Origin: JAAXTT01 sp964530215
GTDB lineage: Bacteria; Bacillota; Desulfotomaculia; Desulfotomaculales; Desulfocucumaceae
NCBI GenBank assembly: GCA_964530215.1
Contig: CAZHAJ010000006.1
Coordinates: forward strand, 1-33,448
Length of the DNA: 33,448 nucleotides
Direction of reading: 5' to 3'
Part shown: positions 9,682 through 18,092 of the stretch, piece by piece
How positions within the stretch are numbered: the first letter of the stretch is position 1
How the letters are laid out: each line of letters starts with the position of its first letter
Notes under the pieces: generated by a model
Told to the model about the DNA's origin: nothing
What the model saw: the letters and a program-made list of their open reading frames with translations, nothing else
The model's database searches: none
Program-made: the position numbers and the translations under genes

Positions 9682-12363
9682 TTAGTTCCGGTTTGCTATA
9701 AATTTACTTATTTCCACTGCCAAAAGCGGGATTATGCTGAGCCCCAATACTAATCCCCAATCTGACGGGCGCAGTATGGCGGTATTAAACACATCTCTCA
9801 TAAAGGGAGTAAAGACAGCCAAAGATAGGGCAGCGGCAGAGATCAATATGGCAATAATTAAGGAGCGGTTAGTCCAAAGCCCCACTTTGAACAGAGAAAG
9901 CTCTACACTTCGAACATTAAGGGAGTGAACCAGTTGGGACAGAGCCATGGTGATGAAGGCTATTGTGCGGGCCTCCTCCATTGTTCTTCCCCACTGCAGG
10001 GCCAGCCAATATCCAAATAATGAGATTAGCCCTATTAGGAGACCTTGTAATATAATTCTAATCCCTACTCCGTTGGAAAAAAGACCTTCTTTTGGATCTC
10101 TGGGGGGTTTTTGCATAATGCCTTTTTGTGGCGGCTCCAGACCCAGAGCTAAAGCAGGAGGCCCGTCTGTAACCAGATTCATCCAGAGTATCATTATGGG
10201 ATTAAGGGGACTTCCTAACCCCATTAATAGTGAGAAAAATATTGCGGTTATTTCACCTGTATTACAGGACAGCAGATATTGAATTGAACCTCGGATGTTA
10301 TTGTATATGGTCCTACCTTCTTCAACTGCTTTAACAATAGTAGCAAAATTATCATCCTGGAGAATCATATCTGAAGCTTCTTTGGCTACTTCGGTTCCGC
10401 TGATTCCCATGGCTGCCCCTATATCAGCCTTCTTTAGGGCGGGAGCATCATTGACGCCATCTCCTGTCATGGCCACAATATGTCCGTGATGTTTCAGGGC
10501 AGACACAATTCTCAATTTGTGTTCCGGGGAAACCCTGGCAAAGACTGTAATTTGATTGACCACCTTAACAAGCTCATCGTCACTGATTTTTTCCAATTGT
10601 TCCCCGGTCATACTTTTATCTTCCGCTTTATGTATGTTTAACTCTGCTGCGATGGCCTCCGCTGTATACAGGTGATCCCCGGTAATCATTATTGTTCTGA
10701 TTCCGGCACTGTGGCATAATTCCACAGCTTTTTTTGCTTCCGGTCTAGGTGGATCCTGAATCACAAAGAATCCCAGAAAACTTAAATCTTTTTCTGATTG
10801 TTCAGATGTTATTTCGGACGGTAATTTTGGCCACTGACGGCAGGAAAGAGCTAAAACCCGCTGTCCTTTTGAGGCAAATTCATAGTTAATCTGTAAAAGA
10901 TCTTCTAAAATTTCGTCGGTTATCCCTACAGTGTTTTGACCGTTTATCACACTGGAGCAGCGGCTAAGTATTACATCCGGGGCACCCTTTGTAAAGGAAA
11001 CAATGGAACTTTCGATATTGTGGAAGGTGGTCATCATTTTGCGATTGGAATCAAAAACTATTTCAGCCAATCGGGGATAGGTTTGTTTTGTCTCATCAAT
11101 ATTAAGGCCGTACTTGACTGCGGCAACCACAAGTGCTCCCTCAGTGGGGTCGCCAATGACTCGAAATTCCGAATCGGCTTTTTCCAATGCGGCATCATTA
11201 TTTAGCATGCCACCCAGCAAAAATTGTTCTAGGCTTTGGTTATTGGTTATGGGTTGATTGGATTGATCTATAAAATCTCCTTTGGGATTATAGCCGGTAC
11301 CGGAGACATTTATTATTTCATTATTAATAAATATCTTGGTTACCGTCATCTCATTTTTTGTCAGAGTACCGGTTTTGTCTGAGCATATCACAGTGGAAGT
11401 ACCGAGAGTTTCAACGGCAGGAAGTTTCCTGATAATTGCCTTTCGGTGACTCATCCTGGTTACTCCAAGGGCCAATACAATGGTAACCACTGCGGGCAAA
11501 CCCTCGGGAACTGCGGCTACAGCGAGGCTTATGGCGATTAACAGCATTTCAACTAGATTTTCTCCGCGCCATATTCCCAGCAAAAAAACAATAAAAACAA
11601 TTAGCAGTGCGGCAATGCCCAAAGTTTTACCCAGCTTGGCCAGACGTTTTTGCAGCGGGGTGCTTTCCGGAGCAGAACTATCAATTAATTGAGCGATTTT
11701 CCCCAACTGTGTATGCATACCGGTTTCCACTGCTATAGCTTTGGCGCGCCCGCCGGTAATGGTGGTACCCATAAACAGCATATTTTTTCGATCCCCTAAG
11801 CTTACCTCTTGCTGGGACAGGGTTTCAGTATTTTTCTCCACCGGCAGTGATTCACCGGTTAGGGCGGATTCATCGGAGTTCAATGACACAGCCTCAATAA
11901 TTCTTAAATCTGCCGGTACAGAATCTCCGGCATCCAACAAAACTATATCGCCGGGAACCAGTTCCTCAGCATTGATTTGAAGGGTTTTGCCTTCCCGAAT
12001 TATTTTGGCTGAGGGTTTTGTCATATCTTTTAAAGCTTTAATGGCGTTTTCAGCTTTATTTTCCTGAAAAACTCCAATTATTGCGTTAAGGACAACAATA
12101 AACAGAATTACAATGGTATCTTCAATTTCTCCCAACATACCTGAGATAAAAGCCGCTATTATTAGGATAAAAACCAAGGGTTCTTTCAACTGATCTATAA
12201 GCATAGAAAAAATACTGCGGGGAGGTTTTGCATTTAAAATATTGGGACCGTATTTTTTAAATCTGGACTCTACTTCTGAGCTGCTTAATCCCTGTTTTGG
12301 ATCAGTGTTTAGCTGTTGGTAAGTATTTTCCAAAGGAGTAGAGTGCCATTTTTTTTCTGACAT
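9682..12363 (-). CDS. Calcium-transporting P-type ATPase (type II, YloB/PacL-like)
   Basis: An 893-residue P-type cation pump that most likely exports Ca2+. It has an N-terminal cation-ATPase domain, the actuator motif TGES, phosphorylated D329 in DKTGTLT, a nucleotide-binding KGAPDVIL, and the hinge TGDGVNDAPALKKADIG. Helix motifs PEGLP (M4), CNTGEI (M5) and NLVTDGPPALALG (M6) are those of SERCA-like calcium pumps. The M8 glutamate of SERCA site I appears replaced (MALSQLVHSLN), which suggests one-ion transport as in many bacterial pumps, but this alignment is uncertain. I chose the ATG at 12363 because GGAGGT lies eight bases upstream. A TTG at 12378 overlaps that ribosome site and is unlikely. 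Confidence 0.94.
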   Translation of the reverse strand: MSEKKWHSTPLENTYQQLNTDPKQGLSSSEVESRFKKYGPNILNAKPPRSIFSMLIDQLKEPLVFILIIAAFISGMLGEIEDTIVILFIVVLNAIIGVFQENKAENAIKALKDMTKPSAKIIREGKTLQINAEELVPGDIVLLDAGDSVPADLRIIEAVSLNSDESALTGESLPVEKNTETLSQQEVSLGDRKNMLFMGTTITGGRAKAIAVETGMHTQLGKIAQLIDSSAPESTPLQKRLAKLGKTLGIAALLIVFIVFLLGIWRGENLVEMLLIAISLAVAAVPEGLPAVVTIVLALGVTRMSHRKAIIRKLPAVETLGTSTVICSDKTGTLTKNEMTVTKIFINNEIINVSGTGYNPKGDFIDQSNQPITNNQSLEQFLLGGMLNNDAALEKADSEFRVIGDPTEGALVVAAVKYGLNIDETKQTYPRLAEIVFDSNRKMMTTFHNIESSIVSFTKGAPDVILSRCSSVINGQNTVGITDEILEDLLQINYEFASKGQRVLALSCRQWPKLPSEITSEQSEKDLSFLGFFVIQDPPRPEAKKAVELCHSAGIRTIMITGDHLYTAEAIAAELNIHKAEDKSMTGEQLEKISDDELVKVVNQITVFARVSPEHKLRIVSALKHHGHIVAMTGDGVNDAPALKKADIGAAMGISGTEVAKEASDMILQDDNFATIVKAVEEGRTIYNNIRGSIQYLLSCNTGEITAIFFSLLMGLGSPLNPIMILWMNLVTDGPPALALGLEPPQKGIMQKPPRDPKEGLFSNGVGIRIILQGLLIGLISLFGYWLALQWGRTMEEARTIAFITMALSQLVHSLNVRSVELSLFKVGLWTNRSLIIAILISAAALSLAVFTPFMRDVFNTAILRPSDWGLVLGLSIIPLLAVEISKFIANRN

Positions 12364-12523
12364 TAATTTGACCTCCAAAAATTTACTGACTCAATATGTC
12401 AGCAAATGACTGCTATTGGCAAAATTATACACTATAAAATAATTAAAAGTTATCACCATGAATTTGTTTAGTCAATGCAAATTAATACGGTGCATTGAGA
12501 GATAGTTTTGCCGCTGACGGTTT

Positions 12524-12605
12524 GTTTATACTATGACAGTTTAAACTAAGCAGTGTTTATGGATTTTTAAATTTTATTTTTACATATTATGGTTTATACT
12601 AAGAC
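12524..12605. repeat. 14-base direct repeat between divergent genes
   Basis: The 269-base divergent region between the ATPase gene and the flavoprotein gene (12364-12632) has no gene. It holds two near-identical copies of GTTTATACTATGAC (12524-12537; the second copy, 12592-12605, has one change). Each contains the -10-like TATACT, but no good -35 box stands at the right distance from either. They could be paired operator half-sites or chance AT-rich similarity. Confidence 0.35.
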
Positions 12606-12632
12606 CTAGATATTTAACCGAGGGGTCTAAAG

Positions 12633-13913
12633 ATGAAAGATTTATATGATAATACCTGGGATGTGGTGGTGGTGGGTGGAGGGCCCGCAGGAATGATGGC
12701 TGCGGCTGCGGCTGCCGCTTGCGGAGGCCATTTAAGGGTAGCTTTATTGGAAAAAAACAGTGAACTGGGACGCAAAATGAAGATTGCCGGCGGAGGTCGA
12801 TGTAATTTTACCAATATAGCTTCTCGGGAGCAATTTTTAGACAATGTTCCTGGTGGGGGAAAGTTCCTCATCAGGGCTTTGAGCCATTTTTCAGGTGCTG
12901 ACTGTATTGAATTTTTTCATAACATGGGGGTTGCCACTAAGGTTGAACAGGAAGGAAAGGTTTTTCCCAAAAACGATCTGGGAACTGATCTGGTGAAGTT
13001 TATGCATCAGTATCTGATTGGGGTTGGGGTTAATATATTAGGTAAGGTTAAGGTATCCCGTTTAATTATTAAAAATGACATTTGCATGGGCGTTGCCACC
13101 GAGGAAGGTGGAGTGATAAAAAGCAAAGCCGTGATACTGTCCACAGGTGGCGCGTCTTATCCTGGTACCGGCTCCTCCGGTGACGGTTATCAGCTGGCAC
13201 GACAAGGGGGGCACAACATAAAAACACCATTGCCCGGGCTGGTATCTCTTTGTTTTGAAGATAAGGATATTGCCAAAGCTCTACAGGGCTTATCAATAAA
13301 AGATACTCAAATCACGTTGTTTGCGAGGGAGAAAAAGCTTGAAATCCAAAGGGGAGATATAATATTTACCCACTTTGGGTTATCCGGTCCTGCTGCCTTA
13401 AAAATCAGCAGAACAGTATCTGTTCAAAAATCCAAAGGTGAGAATGGATTAGTTATTTCAGTTGATACCGTGCCCAAAACCAATGAACGTGATTTGCTGG
13501 ATCGGTTTCTTGCGATATCAAAGCAGCAGCCTAAAAAAACAGTTCTTAATACCGTCAAACAGGTAGTTGCACCACGACTGGCTACGCTGGTACTACAAAC
13601 TCTTGGAATGGATATGCAAAAAAAATCCGCTGAGACAGGAAAAAGCTTTTGGAGAGAAGCCGCTTCTTTGTTGAAAAACTTTCCTGTAAAGTTGTCCGGG
13701 ACCAGGCCGTTAGCAGAGGCTATGGTAACAGTGGGAGGGGTTTGCACTGGGGAAATTGACCCTAAAAGCATGGCCTCTAGATTTATCACGGGACTATATT
13801 TTGCCGGAGAGCTACTGGATGTGGATGCTTACACCGGAGGCTACAATATGCATATCGCATTTTCAACCGGTATGCTGGCGGGATTATCCGCCGTCAAGGA
13901 AACTCTAAATTAA
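12633..13913 (+). CDS. HI0933/BaiN family FAD-dependent oxidoreductase
   Basis: A 426-residue flavoprotein of the HI0933/YhiN/BaiN family (annotated elsewhere as aminoacetone oxidase or NAD(P)/FAD-dependent oxidoreductase). The FAD dinucleotide fold VVVVGGGPAGMMAA lies at residues 11-24, and the family signature GRKMKIAGGGRCNFTN near 46-61. STGGASYPGTGSSGDGY is around 170-185, and the closing FAD motif GLYFAGELLDVDAYTGGYN near 388-406. Family members have been linked to bile-acid reduction in gut clostridia, but that role cannot be assumed here. A GAGGGG ribosome site precedes the ATG. An ExoD-like gene follows after 107 bases. Confidence 0.92.
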   Translation: MKDLYDNTWDVVVVGGGPAGMMAAAAAAACGGHLRVALLEKNSELGRKMKIAGGGRCNFTNIASREQFLDNVPGGGKFLIRALSHFSGADCIEFFHNMGVATKVEQEGKVFPKNDLGTDLVKFMHQYLIGVGVNILGKVKVSRLIIKNDICMGVATEEGGVIKSKAVILSTGGASYPGTGSSGDGYQLARQGGHNIKTPLPGLVSLCFEDKDIAKALQGLSIKDTQITLFAREKKLEIQRGDIIFTHFGLSGPAALKISRTVSVQKSKGENGLVISVDTVPKTNERDLLDRFLAISKQQPKKTVLNTVKQVVAPRLATLVLQTLGMDMQKKSAETGKSFWREAASLLKNFPVKLSGTRPLAEAMVTVGGVCTGEIDPKSMASRFITGLYFAGELLDVDAYTGGYNMHIAFSTGMLAGLSAVKETLN

Positions 13914-14020
13914 GCCACCCGGCACTGTTGATAAGGCCAAGGTAGAAAGGTTGTGCATAACAAATTAAGCATAAACAAAACAAGCAAAAACCTTTTTCAC
14001 TGATACTTTTAGAGATATCG

Positions 14021-14593
14021 ATGTCATTGCCGGCAAAAGGGATATCTCTGCGCAATCTCATGGGACTGCTGGGGTCTCGAGGTCGATTGGCTTTGTGCAT
14101 GTTGCTGACGGTACCTTTTTTATTGCCGATATCTATTCCGGGTAGCAGCCTTCCCTTCGGGCTGGTGATAATTATTATAGGTTGGGGCGTTGTGACAGAT
14201 AAGCCACTTAGGATACCCCGACGCTTTGCCGGCCGCATTATAGCGAAGCAATATTTGTTGCCAATTTTGAAAAAAGCTATAAAAATTTTTACTCGTATTG
14301 AGAAGCTTGCTCATCCTCGTCTATTAATGCTTACTCAGGGACGGTTGCCGTCTATAATAAACGGTCTTGTCATGATTTTGGGAGCAATATTATTGATGTC
14401 CCCTCTGCCTCTTCCTTTGTCCAATGCATTGCCCGCATATGGAGTACTGTTTTTGGCTGCAGGCAACCTGGAAAAGGATGGCTTCTTAATTATTTTAGGG
14501 TATGTTCTGGTTACTTTGTCACTGCTCTACATTGGGTTGTTATTTTTTTTAGGAACCGAGGGACTGCAGGCAATTTTCCCCTTAATCTTATAA
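14021..14593 (+). CDS. ExoD-like membrane protein
   Basis: A 190-residue membrane protein matching the ExoD family, first described for exopolysaccharide synthesis in rhizobia; its biochemical role is not known. The pattern is the family's: an amphipathic SLRNLMGLLGSRGRLAL start, then LLTVPFLLPISIPGSSLPFG, a basic middle (DKPLRIPRRFAGRII), and paired hydrophobic helices LPLSNALPAYGVLFLAAGNLEKDGFLII. About four transmembrane helices are expected. The ATG at 14021 has only a weak AGAG upstream, so translation may be low or the start imperfect. The ccdA gene begins 15 bases after its stop, which suggests co-transcription with the thiol-redox pair. Confidence 0.75.
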   Translation: MSLPAKGISLRNLMGLLGSRGRLALCMLLTVPFLLPISIPGSSLPFGLVIIIIGWGVVTDKPLRIPRRFAGRIIAKQYLLPILKKAIKIFTRIEKLAHPRLLMLTQGRLPSIINGLVMILGAILLMSPLPLPLSNALPAYGVLFLAAGNLEKDGFLIILGYVLVTLSLLYIGLLFFLGTEGLQAIFPLIL

Positions 14594-14608
14594 AGTGGGT
14601 GTGATGTC

Positions 14609-15310
14609 TTGGGAACGGTAGACGTAACTGTTGGTGCTGCCTTTCTGGCAGGAATTCTATCTTTTTTTTCACCCTGTATATTGCCTTTGATACCTGTATA
14701 CATAACTCAGCTTTCATCATCGGGTATGAAAATATCAGGTGGTGAAGGTATGAACCGGAAAATATCTTTTCAGGCATTAATATTTATTTTAGGTTTTTCA
14801 TTGGTTTTCATCACTTTGGGGATGGTTTCAAGCTTCATAGGGCAGTTCTTAAATATTAACCGTCAGTTGATTTTAAAGATAATGGGTGTTGTTGTGGTGT
14901 TGTTTGGCCTAAATCTTATGGGTATCTTTAGATTTAGCATACTTATGAGACAGTGGTCTCCTTTAAACAGCTATAACAATCAAAGTACTTTCCGTTCCTT
15001 TTTTTTGGGGGTAGCTTTTGCTTTTGGCTGGACACCTTGTATAGGTCCGATATTGGCGGCCATAATGACATTGGCAGCCACTTCCGGTTCGGCAAAAATG
15101 GGAGCAAAGCTATTGGCATTTTACTCCATTGGTTTGGCAGTACCTTTTATGACGATGGCTTTAACCCTCGATCGGGTTGATTGGTTGGCTAATTTCCTCA
15201 GAAAATACTCTCGGTACAGCATGATCTTTAGTGGACTGTTATTGGTTATTCTGGGAATTTTATTGTATTTTGATAAGTTCCAGGTTCTTGCGGGGGCTTT
15301 AACTTTTTAA
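14609..15310 (+). CDS. ccdA: Cytochrome c biogenesis / thiol-reductant transporter CcdA
   Basis: A 233-residue CcdA/DsbD-type membrane protein with six predicted helices. It passes reducing equivalents from cytoplasmic thioredoxin to extracytoplasmic thiol proteins. The two redox cysteines sit in the expected helices: C23 in SFFSPCILPLIPVY and C144 in FAFGWTPCIGPILAAI. The start is TTG at 14609; a nearby ATG at 14603 runs into a stop after five codons. A clear Shine-Dalgarno is lacking (GGGTGTG). The next gene, 18 bases on, is its likely client: a lipoprotein thioredoxin. Confidence 0.93.
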   Translation: MGTVDVTVGAAFLAGILSFFSPCILPLIPVYITQLSSSGMKISGGEGMNRKISFQALIFILGFSLVFITLGMVSSFIGQFLNINRQLILKIMGVVVVLFGLNLMGIFRFSILMRQWSPLNSYNNQSTFRSFFLGVAFAFGWTPCIGPILAAIMTLAATSGSAKMGAKLLAFYSIGLAVPFMTMALTLDRVDWLANFLRKYSRYSMIFSGLLLVILGILLYFDKFQVLAGALTF

Positions 15311-15328
15311 GAGGGAGGAGTTATTTGC

Positions 15329-15847
15329 ATGGGGAACAGACTTTTAATATCCCTTTTCATTTTGCTTATTATCGTATCAGCTGCTGCCTGTCAAACGGGG
15401 CAGAGCAAAACTCGGCCCGATGGTGCGGGCAACGAAACTATGGGAATGCCTGATTTTACATTGCAGGATTTAACCGGTAACAAGGTGCAACTAAGCGATT
15501 TTAAGGGTAAAAAGGTAATGCTTAATTTCTGGGCAACCTGGTGCTTTTATTGCAGAGAGGAAATGCCGTTACTGGAGAGTTTTCATCAAAAATCAGAAAC
15601 AAATGGCTGGCATCTGCTTACTGTTAATTTAACCGCCTCTGAAGCAGGAAAAGAAGCGGTGGAAAGTTATATGCTAGAAAACAATTATACCTTTCCCGTT
15701 CTTTTGGATCTGAACGGTGAGGTTGCCGCTCTTTATAGAATCAGAAGCATACCTGCGAGCTTTATATTTGACGAAGAGGGGCAACTGATTCAGACAAAGC
15801 TGGGGCCTTATAGCGATAAAGAAATTGAACAGCTGTTGAAGCTTTGA
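15329..15847 (+). CDS. ResA/TlpA-like thioredoxin lipoprotein
   Basis: A 172-residue extracytoplasmic thioredoxin-fold lipoprotein. Residues 1-20 form a signal peptide ending in the lipobox SAAAC with lipidated C21. The mature part opens with MPDFTLQDLTGNKVQLSDFKGKKVMLNFWATWC, typical of the AhpC-TSA/Redoxin TlpA type, with active site W71-C72-F-Y-C75 and the cis-proline loop RSIPASFIF. The residues between the cysteines (Phe-Tyr) differ from the Glu-Pro of ResA, so redox potential and client may differ. Paired with CcdA it probably reduces apocytochrome c or other surface thiols. A GGGAGG site precedes the ATG. Confidence 0.92.
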   Translation: MGNRLLISLFILLIIVSAAACQTGQSKTRPDGAGNETMGMPDFTLQDLTGNKVQLSDFKGKKVMLNFWATWCFYCREEMPLLESFHQKSETNGWHLLTVNLTASEAGKEAVESYMLENNYTFPVLLDLNGEVAALYRIRSIPASFIFDEEGQLIQTKLGPYSDKEIEQLLKL

Positions 15848-15861
15848 TATTTAAAGCGGCT

Positions 15862-16173
15862 TCAGGAGAATTTTTTAAAGACCTGCATGAAATCAGAAAG
15901 TGAGTCTGAAAGATCTCTGTCTTCTTCTAGGTCATTTTTTATCTGATCAGCCAAGTGACAGGCAAGTACGGTAATGCTTACACGGTTTACGGCGGATTTA
16001 ATGGCAGCCAGTTGGGTTACTATGTCACCGCATTTACGGCACTCTTGAATCATTTTCTGAACCCCTCGAACCTGCCCTTCAATTTTTTTCAACCTGACAA
16101 GCATTTCCTTTTGCACCAAAAGCTCTTGGCTGGATTTAAACTTGTCGGATGAAGTCATTTCGGATGTATTCAT
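15862..16173 (-). CDS. CsoR/RcnR/FrmR-family transcriptional regulator
   Basis: A 103-residue all-helical repressor of the CsoR/RcnR/FrmR (DUF156) family, which senses copper, nickel, formaldehyde or persulfide. The core reads VRLKKIEGQVRGVQKMIQE then CGDIVTQLAAIKSAVNRVS. Ligand positions are C48 and H73 (matching CsoR C36 and H61), but the third CsoR ligand position (C65) is Q77. Extra cysteines are C45 and C72. The copper set is therefore incomplete, and a non-copper signal is likely. I chose the ATG at 16173 because AGGAGGT lies six bases before it. That site overlaps the last codons of the upstream exporter gene, so the two are translationally coupled. Confidence 0.9.
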   Translation of the reverse strand: MNTSEMTSSDKFKSSQELLVQKEMLVRLKKIEGQVRGVQKMIQECRKCGDIVTQLAAIKSAVNRVSITVLACHLADQIKNDLEEDRDLSDSLSDFMQVFKKFS

Positions 16174-16177
16174 AGTC

Positions 16178-17140
16178 TTACCTCCTAAATGCATATTGCT
16201 TAAGAAACTGTAAGCATATATTACAGTTTTTAGATAAAGCCGTCAATTTAGTAAAGGTTTTTTGGTTTTTAAACTGCAATAGTATTATTGAAAAAACTAT
16301 CAGGGTGCAGCCTATAATCTGTATTGGGGTAAGCACCTCTCCCAGAATCAGATATGATACAATACCGGCAATAACCGGTTCCATATTGCTGGTTATTCCG
16401 GCAACCAAAGGTGGCAGATATCTTAGACCCATTAGAAATAATCCGTAAGGAATAATGGTGGCAAATACAGCAATATACATGAAGAAAAACCAGTCACCGG
16501 TACTGTGATGGGCAAAGGTAATCCAAGGGGGGTTAAAAACTGACCAAATTACTGCACCGGCACCCATTCCCCAAGCCAAAAGGGTCCATGATGAGTATTT
16601 GGTAAGACCGTATTTGCCGTAAACGGTATAAAAGGCAAAGGTTATGGCCGAGGCTAATCCGGTAATAAGTCCGGTAACGNNNNNNNNNNTGCCGGCACCT
16701 GTGGTGCCCTTCACTATAAGCAGTCCCCCTGCAGCAGCACCTATAACAGATAACAGCTTAACGGTGGTTATCGTCTCCTTGTGAGACAACAATCCATATA
16801 AAAGTATAAAGATGGGTGCTAGGTATTCTAAAAACACAGCTGTGGCAACATTGGTTTCACTGATGGTGCAATAATAAAAGAATTGTACCGCAGACAAGCC
16901 GAATACCCCAAGGTTTATCACGTAGAGAATATCTTTCCGTTCTATTTTCATCATTTTTGGGTTGGTTACTAAAAGGTAGCCTGCTAAAATGATAAAAGCA
17001 AGGGTAATCCTGATTTGAAACAGGTCAAAAGGACTAAACTGTTTATTAAAAAGGTATTTTGCCATTGTAGCAGATAATCCCCATAAAATATCTGCTGTCA
17101 GTATAAATAAAAATCCTTTTAAGTGAGCCTTCGCTTTCAT
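16178..17140 (-). CDS. EamA/DMT-family transporter (contains assembly gap)
   Basis: A drug/metabolite transporter with two EamA repeats and about ten helices, roughly 320 residues as read. N-terminal repeat: FLFILTADILWGLSATMAKYLF; second repeat from FAFYTVYGKYGLTKYSS. A run of ten N's (16680-16689) falls between the two repeats, near residue 155. The frame as given is open on both sides, but the true number of bases there is unknown. Its first codon overlaps the last four bases of the cyclase gene, and its stop lies four bases from the regulator start, so the three genes form one operon. EamA exporters move amino acids or related metabolites; no substrate is visible. Confidence 0.9.
   Translation of the reverse strand: MKAKAHLKGFLFILTADILWGLSATMAKYLFNKQFSPFDLFQIRITLAFIILAGYLLVTNPKMMKIERKDILYVINLGVFGLSAVQFFYYCTISETNVATAVFLEYLAPIFILLYGLLSHKETITTVKLLSVIGAAAGGLLIVKGTTGAGXXXXVTGLITGLASAITFAFYTVYGKYGLTKYSSWTLLAWGMGAGAVIWSVFNPPWITFAHHSTGDWFFFMYIAVFATIIPYGLFLMGLRYLPPLVAGITSNMEPVIAGIVSYLILGEVLTPIQIIGCTLIVFSIILLQFKNQKTFTKLTALSKNCNICLQFLKQYAFRR
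16680..16689. other. Assembly gap (10 N)
   Basis: Ten undetermined bases inside the EamA transporter gene. The protein aligns as an intact two-repeat transporter around it, so the true gap is likely short. Confidence 1.
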
Positions 17141-17799
17141 GCCATGCCTTTCTGTAAGTCAGTGTCTGTAAAGGCTACAGCCCTAACCGGTGAACCGTCA
17201 CCATTTTTTATTCGCAGAGGAAAACAACAAAATAAGAACCTTCCCCTAGGAAGGTGGTCTAAACTGCTTAGGTTTTCAATGATGTTAATTCCGTGACTGA
17301 GAAGTAATTTATGTATCGGATAACCTATAGAATCCACAGCATCAACCGAAATAGTGTCCACCCCAACCCCTTTAAGTTTGAAACCACATAGCCATTGGGC
17401 TGCCTCCTCTGAGAGAGTTGGGAAATTTTTAAAGTATTTTTCCTTGCCCCAATTATGACACCATCCTGTGTTTAATAAGACAAAATCATTTTTTTCAATA
17501 GCTTCTTTATGTTTAAGTAGATCCTTTAGTTCGATGGTTTTTTTAACAGATTTGCTGAAATCCAGCATAATAGCCGATCCAATGAAATTATCCGGTTTTA
17601 TATTATCAATAGTGGTCTTTCCTTGTATAATATGAGCCGGTGCGTCAACATGAGTACCATTATGGGTCAGTAAACATATTCTTTTTTCGGCGTAGCCATT
17701 TTCTGAAACGGTGGCTGACGATGTAATGTCCGGTGGTTCGGTTCCCGGGTAATAGGGCATGGATTTTGATATAGGATGACTTAGATCAATTATACTCAT
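17137..17799 (-). CDS. Cyclase family hydrolase (kynurenine-formamidase-like)
   Basis: A 220-residue member of the cyclase/formamidase family (PF04199), metal-dependent amidases, esterases or cyclases such as bacterial kynurenine formamidase. The metal motif H46-x-G-T-H50-x-D52-x-P-x-H56 is complete (THNGTHVDAPAH). Other landmarks are VLLNTGWCHNW near 108-118, GVGVDTISVD near 143 and a C-terminal SPVRAVAF. A GGGGGA ribosome site precedes the ATG at 17799. It leads a three-gene operon with an exporter and a CsoR-family regulator. No tryptophan pathway gene is nearby, so kynurenine is not a safe guess for its substrate. Confidence 0.88.
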   Translation of the reverse strand: MSIIDLSHPISKSMPYYPGTEPPDITSSATVSENGYAEKRICLLTHNGTHVDAPAHIIQGKTTIDNIKPDNFIGSAIMLDFSKSVKKTIELKDLLKHKEAIEKNDFVLLNTGWCHNWGKEKYFKNFPTLSEEAAQWLCGFKLKGVGVDTISVDAVDSIGYPIHKLLLSHGINIIENLSSLDHLPRGRFLFCCFPLRIKNGDGSPVRAVAFTDTDLQKGMA

Positions 17800-17900
17800 G
17801 GTTCCCCCAATTGATATTGATAAATCTATAAATGGTGTTACCTATATTCTGGTTCAGAGGGCATCTTTCCTTTATTGCTGACAAAGAGTTCTGCAATTCG

Positions 17901-17929
17901 TTGTATTATTAATCCAACTAGGCTATACT
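17901..17929 (+). promoter_or_regulatory. Predicted sigma-A promoter of panB
   Basis: TTGTAT (17901-17906), 17 bases, TATACT (17924-17929). The -10 box is good and the -35 weak. The inverted repeat AGGCTA (17920-17925) / TAGCCT (17935-17940) straddles the -10 box and predicted start, as an operator would. The transcript would begin near 17936, giving a leader of about 180 bases before panB. Confidence 0.55.
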
Positions 17930-17935
17930 ATTTGT

Positions 17936-18092
17936 AGCCTGTGATTTGTAAGAAGCAGACAGTATCCCAAGGGAACTGTACCGATTTTTTCCGTATGTTT
18001 TTATATTCCGCTTGGATCCCGTTGGACCGAGACGGCAGGACTGATGATTATCAAGTCTCTTGGTTCATGCCGGGAGGCTTTTGTTTTTTTTT
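17936..18092 (+). promoter_or_regulatory. panB leader, candidate cis-regulatory RNA (attenuator)
   Basis: The untranslated leader has a hairpin with a bulged A: ACAGT-A-TCC with GGA-ACTGT, around 17961-17980. A second is GACT-GAT / ATC-A-AGTC (18039-18057), also with one bulged A. The 3' arm of the second hairpin uses the same bases (18053-18057) as the 5' arm of the terminator at 18053-18080, so the two cannot form together. It could act as an antiterminator. Published pan RNA motifs upstream of panB genes are stems with conserved bulged adenines, so membership is plausible, but I cannot check the consensus. A T-box is unlikely because the T-box core sequence is absent. Confidence 0.5.
18053..18092 (+). 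terminator. Intrinsic terminator inside the panB leader
   Basis: An eleven-pair stem, AAGTCTCTTGG (18053-18063) with CCGGGAGGCTT (18070-18080), including three G-U pairs, with a six-base loop TTCATG. It is followed directly by TTGTTTTTTTTT (18081-18092). It ends just before the panB ribosome site (18101-18109), so it can only serve as an attenuator of panB. Confidence 0.82.

Noticed and set aside
18020..18036. T-box antiterminator core in the panB leader
   Set aside because: TTGGACCGAGACGG only superficially resembles the T-box sequence; the conserved TGGNACCGCG is absent and no specifier-loop stem was seen.
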